A stretch of DNA of 5,291 bases from Desulfomicrobium sp. (GTDB lineage Bacteria; Desulfobacterota; Desulfovibrionia; Desulfovibrionales; Desulfomicrobiaceae): contig DPKT01000007.1 of assembly GCA_003542385.1 (NCBI GenBank), positions 1 through 5,291 on the forward strand, given 5' to 3'. The position numbers were made by a program, and so were the translations under genes. The notes under the pieces are model-generated. The model saw only the letters and a list, made by a program, of their open reading frames with translations, was not told the origin of the DNA and ran no database searches. Positions 1 to 4,281 of this stretch are shown here, piece after piece (the first letter of the stretch is position 1; each line of letters begins with the position of its first letter).

Positions 1-574
1 CCAAAAAACCGTAGACCGATACATTGTCCGCTTTGACTTTTTCCAGAATGAATTGTTTCAGGAGAGTCCCGGACACTTCGCACGAATCCACCCAATCATA
101 GCCAAAGGCATAGACCGGCAAGTCCAGAAACACCTTCAGGGGCGTGTTCCAGTCCTGAAGGCCTCCGAGCAATTTCGCGAAATAGTCCCAGGCTAGGCCG
201 GCCCAGCCTCGCTCTTCGGCTTTGGGGTAGTTTTTATATTTTTCTTGGTCCCCTCGGGCCATGACTTTGCGCCCTTTCTTGATGAGAAGGTCGTATCGCT
301 TCTCCGGGGCGCACCAAAAATACGATCTCGCCATAAACTTCAGATTATCCGGGTCCCAAACTGGCTCATTGTCCAGATTGCTCAACCGCGACGCCATCAC
401 CCCCGGCACCACGACAATGGCCACGGTTCGCCGCTTGACCCGAAAAACATGGGTCCGGTTCACCTCGCAGTTGGAGGCCACACGGGGCCGAAACATCTCC
501 TGCGGCGTCTTGTCATAAATTCTGGGGCCGACATACTCATCATTGGCGTGCTTGATCCTGACAGTTTTCTTCAC
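1..574 (-). CDS. LCAT/esterase-like alpha/beta hydrolase, N-terminal part, possible secreted lipase effector (partial)
   Basis: The frame is open from a GTG at 574 to the window edge and gives 191 residues with no stop. A hydrophobic strand leads into VPGVMASRL (about residues 56-64), then VWDPDNL (72-78), and later LPVYAFGYDWVDS (152-164). This is the layout of LCAT/PGAP1-like esterases: a PG-x-x-x-S-x-L oxyanion-side motif, a tryptophan-rich segment, then a Y-D-W segment ahead of the GxSxG nucleophile elbow. The elbow and the catalytic Asp/His lie beyond the left edge, so activity cannot be judged. No signal peptide is visible. The start is chosen because GTGA overlaps the stop of the 105-residue gene upstream and an AGAAGGTG Shine-Dalgarno-like sequence precedes it. 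The gene is more AT-rich than the rest of the window. Proteins of this type include type VI secretion phospholipase effectors, but that role is inferred; an ordinary cytoplasmic esterase remains possible. Confidence 0.72.
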   Translation of the reverse strand, partial: MKKTVRIKHANDEYVGPRIYDKTPQEMFRPRVASNCEVNRTHVFRVKRRTVAIVVVPGVMASRLSNLDNEPVWDPDNLKFMARSYFWCAPEKRYDLLIKKGRKVMARGDQEKYKNYPKAEERGWAGLAWDYFAKLLGGLQDWNTPLKVFLDLPVYAFGYDWVDSCEVSGTLLKQFILEKVKADNVSVYGFL

Positions 575-888
575 GGCAACACCTTCTGGTACCCGAATTC
601 TTCGCGCAGGTTCACGTGGGCTTCGATGTCCGGGCAGAGAACGTAGTCGATGGACACGTCGTTGATCGCGCTGCCCTGCGTGTCGAGCCAGACGACATTG
701 CGGACGAGGGACAGTGAAAATGCGTGCTCCTCGGAGAGGGAAACCGGGTGACATGTGAAAAATTCCAAGTCATCGGCGGAGATGGCCGCCTGCTTCGGAT
801 CGTCGGTCCGTTCTTCCTCTCCCTGTGATTCCAGGACGAAGGCGATCCAGTACTCTTTCGGACAGTTCAGACAAACGGGTTCAGCCAC
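571..888 (-). CDS. Small protein of unknown function, coupled to the hydrolase
   Basis: This encodes 105 residues from a GTG at 888. The start is chosen because AAGGAGGT (900-893) sits just upstream; an in-frame start at 942 would add 18 Pro/Arg-rich residues without a comparable ribosome site. The protein begins VAEPVCLNCPKEYW, with a C-x2-C pair (residues 6 and 9), and has further cysteines at 46 and 85. It is acidic, with a mix of predicted strands and no signal peptide or membrane segment. I do not recognise a family. Its stop overlaps the hydrolase GTG by four bases (GTGA), so the two products are probably made together. That spacing would suit an accessory, adaptor or immunity partner of the hydrolase. 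A periplasmic immunity protein is unlikely because no export signal is seen. The function is unknown. Confidence 0.7.
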   Translation of the reverse strand: MAEPVCLNCPKEYWIAFVLESQGEEERTDDPKQAAISADDLEFFTCHPVSLSEEHAFSLSLVRNVVWLDTQGSAINDVSIDYVLCPDIEAHVNLREEFGYQKVLP

Positions 889-1051
889 GGAGACCTCCTT
901 GGGTGCTGATGGCGCGCGCGGCGACGGCCGCGTCCTCGTCAACGAATCGGCCGGCCGCTGGGCCCGGGAATGGCTGGGGCCTCGGGGGCTTCAGGCGCGA
1001 CGTCTCGATGATTTTCGCATCACTCTGCCAGCATCGGCCGATGAAGCACAT
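881..1051 (-). CDS. Possible small ORF (56 aa) upstream of the coupled pair
   Basis: A frame from the ATG at 1051 to the TGA at 883-881 encodes 56 residues beginning MCFIGRCWQ and containing a proline-rich stretch (KPPRPQPFPG, residues 21-30). Its stop lies inside the first codons of the 105-residue gene, and its last codons contain that gene's Shine-Dalgarno sequence, an arrangement typical of translational coupling. Third positions are mostly G or C. Against it, no Shine-Dalgarno sequence precedes the ATG, an in-frame TAG lies about 14 codons upstream, and the GC-rich DNA opens frames easily. I recognise no homolog. It is either a real leader-type or small protein, or chance. Confidence 0.3.
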   Translation of the reverse strand: MCFIGRCWQSDAKIIETSRLKPPRPQPFPGPAAGRFVDEDAAVAARAISTQGGLRG

Positions 1052-1338
1052 GCGGGAGAATACTGAATTATGCGGGGAGGGTGCTGGGCACTATCAGTGG
1101 CCCGGACCGGGAAACGAATGCGGGTTGCGGAGCTGTTGGGCCTTGGACGGGGACGGATCGGCTGAGTTTCTCGTTTACTCGCCTGTCCTGCCGGGGCTCT
1201 GTGGAGTGGTCGAAGCGTCAGCCTGTGGAAAGATAAAGGGATTGCAGCGCACTGCATCCATGTGCTCTCTGGTGGAAGAGCGGTTTCACATGCAGAAGCG
1301 GTGGCGCATCTTGAATGCCGCCCTCTGCACACATGAAT
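1052..1338. other. Intergenic stretch without a recognisable gene
   Basis: No frame here reads like a protein: the open frames are Arg/Pro/Ser-rich and antisense to one another. It contains a short imperfect inverted repeat at 1086-1103 (GGG CACT-ATC-AGTG CCC with one bulged base). On the minus strand there is a CATAAT hexamer (1072-1067) that could serve as a -10 element for the leftward genes, although no convincing -35 accompanies it. A 5-bp inverted repeat TGCAG/CTGCA lies near 1243-1256. The promoter of the leftward genes is probably in this stretch but cannot be fixed by eye. Confidence 0.5.
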
Positions 1339-1370
1339 ATGGCCGCAAACATAAGGGTGCGGCCATTTTC
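1335..1370. terminator. Orphan terminator-like hairpin
   Basis: ATGGCCGCA (1339-1347) and TGCGGCCAT (1358-1366) form a perfect 9-bp stem around a 10-base loop. A mismatch then three more pairs extend it to 1335-1370. On the plus strand it is followed by TTTTCATT, a modest U-tract; on the minus strand the tract is weaker. It lies about 40 bases beyond the stop of the decayed methyltransferase copy, so it may be that gene's original terminator. Alternatively it could end a plus-strand transcript from the otherwise empty region upstream. Confidence 0.55.
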
Positions 1371-1409
1371 ATTCAACCACGCCGAGTCATGGAGGCGTCA
1401 GTCGAGCAG

Positions 1410-1628
1410 TCAGGGCTTCACTGCCCAGACCGCATGCACCGGACCCGAATGCTGGATCATGGGATAGTAGCGGGCCAGTGTGTCCATGAGCCGCGGTCAG
1501 CCGCACACCGAAAGGGTGGACAAGTCCTTGAACCCACCCCTTTGCCGGAAATACTCCGTGACCAGCCCTGCCCGCTCGAACTCGTGCAGCTCGGTCCAGA
1601 TCCGCACGGCCAGATCCGGAAACCAGCG
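1410..1628 (-). pseudogene. Decayed 3' fragment of a second FKBP-methyltransferase gene
   Basis: Read leftward, this stretch encodes RWFPDLAVRIW...PVHAVWAVKP, which matches residues 328-399 of the methyltransferase at 2743-3942 along its whole length. The offset is exactly 1333 bases at both ends, so there is no net insertion or deletion. Hand alignment gives roughly 83% nucleotide identity, with a 38-base identical block (1546-1583 against 2879-2916). Homology stops abruptly at 1628: the SAM-binding and FKBP-like parts are absent. The codon matching Trp371 is TGA (1499-1497), and the frame continues with clear similarity (PRLMD, RYYP, IQHS) to its own TGA at 1412-1410. Many protein differences are conservative, so this looks like a diverged paralog that was once functional rather than a very recent copy. 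It is a non-functional remnant. Confidence 0.88.
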
Positions 1629-1810
1629 CCAAGGTCCTGCTCCAAAGCCGTGCCTGGGGCTGACGGGACGCAGGCGACGCTGCACCGCTGCAACCCTGCC
1701 GTGGGCGAAGGTTGCGCGGGTGCGCCCCTTGACCGCAAGCTTGCATCTTCGATGCGAAAAAGCCCTTTCATCCCGAAACGTTGGTTAAATTTGACCTGTG
1801 TTCCGCCAAC

Positions 1811-1826
1811 TGGCATCGCTGTTGCT
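1811..1826 (+). promoter_or_regulatory. Sigma-54 (RpoN) -24/-12 promoter
   Basis: TGGCAT-CGCTG-TTGCT matches the consensus TGGCAC-N5-TTGCW, with the diagnostic GG (1812-1813) and GC (1824-1825) separated by exactly 10 bases. Transcription would start about 12 bases later, near 1837, giving a leader of roughly 60 bases before the NifU-like ATG. Such promoters need an enhancer-binding activator; its gene is not in this window and I could not identify a clear upstream activator site. Confidence 0.65.
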
Positions 1827-1895
1827 TCAGTGGAAAGAACACCGGCAAGGTCACATGAGGCACAGAGTGAAACGAGCCAAGGAGAAGCTGCGCAC

Positions 1896-2336
1896 ATGAG
1901 CGACGATTTCGACCGCATTGTCGCGGTCCTGCAAGAGACCATCAACGAGGACACCAGGGCGGCCTGGGGCGAGGAGGCATTTCAACGCTGGGTCGCTCCC
2001 CCCAACCGGGGAGCGCTGGAAAACGCGGACGGCTCGTCCTTGCTGCGGGGAACCTGCGGCGATTCCATGGCCATCTTCCTGAGGTTCGAGGGCGAGCGGG
2101 TCGGAGCCGCGTCCTTCGAGACGGACGGATGCGGGCCGAGCGTGGTCTGCGGCTCCATAGCCGCCGAGATGGCCGTGGGCAGGACAGCCGAGGAGATCCT
2201 CGACATCACCGGCGAAGAAATCCTGTCCCGGGCCGGGCAGATTCCGGAGGACCACCACCACTGCGCCTTCCTGGCCGTGACGTCACTGCACGAGGCTGTG
2301 AACAGCCACATGCACCCCGGCCCCAAGGACGGGTGA
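1896..2336 (+). CDS. NifU/IscU-like iron-sulfur cluster scaffold protein
   Basis: The 146-residue product has the three-cysteine IscU/NifU N-terminal fold: TCGDSM (C54, with D56), TDGCGP (C79) and HHHC (C123). Spacings of 25 and 44 residues are close to IscU's. By family knowledge these cysteines hold a nascent Fe-S cluster that is passed to target proteins in the cytoplasm. An additional cysteine is C85. The LPPVK motif that binds HscA in classical IscU, located just before the third cysteine, is replaced by IPEDHHH, so the HscBA chaperones are probably not used. The start at ATG 1896 is chosen because AAGGAGAAG lies about 8 bases upstream and the family begins here; the frame is open far upstream but reads as noise. 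It follows a sigma-54-type promoter and precedes the DUF5320 gene by 49 bases. It is probably a specialised scaffold, not the housekeeping IscU. Confidence 0.88.
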   Translation: MSDDFDRIVAVLQETINEDTRAAWGEEAFQRWVAPPNRGALENADGSSLLRGTCGDSMAIFLRFEGERVGAASFETDGCGPSVVCGSIAAEMAVGRTAEEILDITGEEILSRAGQIPEDHHHCAFLAVTSLHEAVNSHMHPGPKDG

Positions 2337-2355
2337 CATTTTTCCACACAACCGC

Positions 2356-2379
2356 TCCCGCGCGATCGCGGGAAGGAGG
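2356..2379 (+). promoter_or_regulatory. Intercistronic hairpin abutting the ribosome binding site
   Basis: TCCCGCG (2356-2362) and CGCGGGA (2367-2373) form a 7-bp stem with a CGAT tetraloop. Its last paired base is the first A of the strong Shine-Dalgarno AAGGAGG (2373-2379) of the DUF5320 gene. There is no U-tract, so it is not a terminator. It may set the relative expression of the two genes by stabilising the downstream message or by limiting ribosome access; this is inference. Confidence 0.4.
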
Positions 2380-2385
2380 ATCGTC

Positions 2386-2679
2386 ATGCCAGATGGTGAC
2401 GGAACGGGGCCCATGGGAATGGGCGCCATGACAGGCAGAGGAACCGGGTACTGCTCCGGCGCGACAATGCCGGGCAATGCCGGCTACGGGTACGGCCGCG
2501 GGATGGGTTTCGGCGGCCGGGACTGCAGGAACCGTTTCTTTGCGGCCGGAGTTCAGGGACGCTTCGCACCGCGCGCCGGATTTGACCCGGCCATGGAGAA
2601 ACAGGACCTGAAAAACCGGGCCGAGGCGCTGCAGGCTCAACTGGACGCAATCCAGAAACGCCTCGCGGACATGGAATAG
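2386..2679 (+). CDS. DUF5320 family Gly/Met-rich protein
   Basis: The 97-residue product starts MPDGDGTGPMGMGAMTGRGTGYC, the hallmark N-terminus of DUF5320 proteins. A glycine-, methionine- and tyrosine-rich segment follows to about residue 48, with C23 and C47 and the Arg-rich patch GGRDCRNRF. The C-terminal ~28 residues (MEKQDLKNRAEALQAQLDAI...) are a predicted amphipathic helix or coiled coil. The biochemical role of the family is not established. It often occurs in anaerobes beside MTH1175-like (dinitrogenase Fe-Mo cofactor family) and ParA/Mrp-type ATPases. Pairing here with a NifU-like scaffold under one probable sigma-54 promoter fits metal-cluster handling, but that is inferred from context. 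AAGGAGG lies seven bases before the ATG, giving a secure start. There is no signal peptide or membrane segment. Confidence 0.85.
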   Translation: MPDGDGTGPMGMGAMTGRGTGYCSGATMPGNAGYGYGRGMGFGGRDCRNRFFAAGVQGRFAPRAGFDPAMEKQDLKNRAEALQAQLDAIQKRLADME

Positions 2680-2683
2680 TCTA

Positions 2684-2730
2684 CGAAGGCCGCCCCGCAC
2701 GGAGCGGCCTTCGCCTTTTGCGGGGCGGCC
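2684..2730. terminator. Intrinsic terminator between convergent genes, with alternative stems
   Basis: CGAAGGCCGC (2684-2693) and GCGGCCTTCG (2704-2713) form a perfect 10-bp stem followed by CCTTTT, ending the DUF5320 transcript on the plus strand. The overlapping arm GGCCGCCCCGC (2688-2698) also pairs perfectly over 11 bp with GCGGGGCGGCC (2720-2730), an alternative hairpin. The leftward methyltransferase gene ends at 2743, so the same structure probably also stops transcription arriving from the right, although the U-tract on that side is poor. Confidence 0.75.
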
Positions 2731-2742
2731 GAGACGCGTCCT

Positions 2743-3942
2743 TCAGCTCACAATGCCCCAGACCGCGTGCACCGGATCCGAATGCTGGATCAGGGGATAG
2801 TAGCGGTCGCGGGCGTCCATGGGCCGCGGCCAGCCCCGTTCGGACAGGGTGGTCAAATCCTTGAAGCCCCCGCTCCGGCGGAAATACTCCGTGACCAGCC
2901 CTGCCCGCTCGAACTCATGCATCTCGGTCCAGATCCGCACGGCTTGGTCCGGAAACCAGCGGTGTGAAAAGACCATGACGCACAGCCCGCCGGGTTCGAG
3001 CACGCGGGCGATCTCGCGGAAGACCTCCAGGGGCCGGGTCAGGTATTCCACGGACAGGCTGCAGATCACGGCGTCGAAAGCGCGGTCCGCGAACGGCAGG
3101 ACCGGGTCGGCGTTCAGGTCGTGTACCACGTGGGACGACAGGGCCGGATTCTCGCCCATCTCCTCCGCGTTCATGCCCAGGCCCGTGGCCGTGACGCCTT
3201 CCGGCAGATGGGACTGCCAGCCGGCCATGAGGTCCAGTATCTTTTTCCTGCCAGGCAACAGGCGCGCATAGAGATTGGCGATATTCTCCCGTGCCCGGCT
3301 GTCCACATGAGCAACCTTGCGCGGCGTGGCGTAGAATGCGGCGTCGCCCTCTCCCAACGGCTTATCCAGCGGCGCGTCCAGGCCGAAATCCGTGCCCCTG
3401 TCCGCCTTACGCTTGAGCCCCGGCCCATCGGTCAGGGCGCAGATCCAGTCCTGGCACTGCCCGCCGAACTCCGCCTGTTTGGACCAGACGGCCAGCGGCG
3501 TGATTTCGAGCCGCGCCTGCAAGTCGGCCAGGGGATGGTTCAGATCGACGGTCAGCGTGTCCTCGCCGGTATTGATGACCCTAAACGGCTGGATATTCTG
3601 CGGATAGATGCCGGGCAGGCCGCGCAGCACGCCCTGGGGGTAGAAGCGGCCCTGAGTCGGGACAATGGGAGGAAGGTTCGGCGCGACCTTGAAGGCCGTG
3701 CGCGGCACGGTCACGACCTTGCGCATGTCCCGCACCGGCACATGAACCCCAGGTTTCAGGTCCACATGCCGGGACCGCCCTTCCTCCAGGCCGAGAATTT
3801 CCTTCTCCAGCCCCGCAGGGAATACATCGCGCCACAGGTTCACGTTCTGGGCATAAAAACTGTCTTCATGGCGCACCCCGTGCTCTTCCCAGTGCAGGCG
3901 GAACAGGATGTTGGCCAGGGTATCGTTGGTAATGGCGGTCAT
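2743..3942 (-). CDS. SAM-dependent class I methyltransferase with N-terminal FKBP/SlyD-like region
   Basis: The 399-residue product appears to have two parts. Residues 1 to about 150 resemble an FKBP/SlyD-type prolyl isomerase: FPAGLEKEILGLEEG (41-55) corresponds to the 'pGLE.al.Gl..Ge' flap strand, and VDLNHPLADLQARLEI (132-147) matches the SlyD 'D.NHPLAG..L.F.v' signature. Long inserted sequence and altered residues suggest it may not be an active isomerase. Residues 205-330 are a Rossmann methyltransferase: ILDLMAGWQSHLP (235-247) as motif I, LGMNAEEM (255-262), HDLNADPVLPFADRAFDAVICSLSVEYL (274-301) and the ARVLEPGGLCVMVFSHR strand-turn (312-328). The substrate is unknown. GGAGG precedes the ATG at 3942. 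The gene has its own probable promoter and converges on the DUF5320 gene. Its last 72 codons are duplicated, in decayed form, at 1410-1628. Confidence 0.85.
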   Translation of the reverse strand: MTAITNDTLANILFRLHWEEHGVRHEDSFYAQNVNLWRDVFPAGLEKEILGLEEGRSRHVDLKPGVHVPVRDMRKVVTVPRTAFKVAPNLPPIVPTQGRFYPQGVLRGLPGIYPQNIQPFRVINTGEDTLTVDLNHPLADLQARLEITPLAVWSKQAEFGGQCQDWICALTDGPGLKRKADRGTDFGLDAPLDKPLGEGDAAFYATPRKVAHVDSRARENIANLYARLLPGRKKILDLMAGWQSHLPEGVTATGLGMNAEEMGENPALSSHVVHDLNADPVLPFADRAFDAVICSLSVEYLTRPLEVFREIARVLEPGGLCVMVFSHRWFPDQAVRIWTEMHEFERAGLVTEYFRRSGGFKDLTTLSERGWPRPMDARDRYYPLIQHSDPVHAVWGIVS

Positions 3943-3976
3943 GACTGCCTCCGTTGTAATAAAAAAAGAACAATTC

Positions 3977-4004
3977 CTGATAAGAAGGAGGGGTCGACAG
4001 TCAA
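3977..4004 (-). promoter_or_regulatory. Possible sigma-70 promoter for the methyltransferase gene
   Basis: On the minus strand TTGACT (4004-3999, five of six consensus bases) is followed after 16 bases by TATCAG (3982-3977, four of six). Transcription would begin near 3970, leaving a short AU-rich leader that contains a run of seven or more U before the ATG at 3942. It lies just beyond the terminator of the ferredoxin gene, where a new promoter is expected. The match is moderate and unverified. Confidence 0.4.
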
Positions 4005-4028
4005 GGAGGGAGCGGTTGCGCCTTGCCC

Positions 4029-4062
4029 ATAAAACAAGAAGGCGCCCCGAATGGAGCGCCCT
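4029..4062 (-). terminator. Intrinsic terminator after the ferredoxin gene
   Basis: On the minus strand AGGGCGCTCC (4062-4053) pairs with GGGGCGCCTT (4048-4039) around an ATTC loop, a 10-bp stem with two G-U pairs. It is followed by CTTGTTTTAT. It lies about 25 bases after the ferredoxin stop and separates the aminotransferase-ferredoxin operon from the methyltransferase gene. Confidence 0.8.
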
Positions 4063-4086
4063 TTGATCGCTTGTTTACGTCGATTC

Positions 4087-4281
4087 CTATTCGATGACCT
4101 CGATGCAGTCGTCCGGGCAGTAGGACGCGGCCTTGCGGGCCAGGTCCTCCTCGCAGGGGTTCTTGAGGATCACGGCCACGTGGGCGGCCTCGTCGTAGGC
4201 GAAAATCTCCGGGGCCAGCTCCACGCAGGCCAGGCAGCCCGAGCAGCACGGCCGGTTCAGGGCCACTTCGACCATGTTCAT
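4087..4281 (-). CDS. Small single [4Fe-4S] ferredoxin
   Basis: The 64-residue product has the one-cluster ferredoxin layout: C13-x2-C16-x2-C19 near the N-terminus, followed by PEIF (24-27), and C55-P56 near the C-terminus as fourth ligand. It would carry low-potential electrons in the cytoplasm. The position that in many relatives bears a disulfide cysteine (C-x2-C-x2-C-x3-C) is A23 here, while extra cysteines occur at 12, 43 and 59, so the usual disulfide is absent or rearranged. The ATG at 4281 overlaps the aminotransferase TGA as ATGA, and GGGAGG lies just upstream inside the aminotransferase gene, so the two are translationally coupled. A second Met two codons on is less well placed. The partner enzyme is unknown; coupling suggests co-regulation with the aminotransferase but not necessarily direct electron transfer, since PLP transaminases need no electrons. 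Confidence 0.9.
   Translation of the reverse strand: MNMVEVALNRPCCSGCLACVELAPEIFAYDEAAHVAVILKNPCEEDLARKAASYCPDDCIEVIE

Noticed and set aside
245..646. Plus-strand frames over the hydrolase gene
   Set aside because: They are His/Arg/Pro-rich shadow translations with no ribosome site, opposite a minus-strand frame with recognisable esterase motifs.
1740..1775. GCATC-TTC-GATGC hairpin followed by GAAAAAG
   Set aside because: The stem is only five base pairs and is followed by A rather than U on the plus strand, and the minus strand has the T-run on the wrong side. It is not a terminator and no other role is evident.
1629..1800. Search for further methyltransferase homology or a riboswitch to the right of the remnant
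   Set aside because: Alignment to the intact gene ends sharply at 1628 in every frame, and no conserved riboswitch core could be recognised by eye.
825..1895. Plus-strand frame open for over 350 codons upstream of and in frame with the NifU-like gene
   Set aside because: It is low-complexity, Arg/Pro/Ser-rich translation running antisense to the 105-residue gene and the methyltransferase remnant. The NifU-like family begins at the ATG at 1896, which has its own ribosome site.
1457..1954. Minus-strand 165-codon frame between the NifU-like start and the methyltransferase remnant
   Set aside because: It is antisense to the NifU-like N-terminus and out of frame with the methyltransferase homology. 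Its Ser/Cys/Ala-rich composition looks non-coding.
3121..4032. Plus-strand 303-codon open frame opposite the methyltransferase
   Set aside because: It is a mirror frame of a GC-rich gene with no recognisable motif, while the minus strand has a clear domain structure, ribosome site and terminator.
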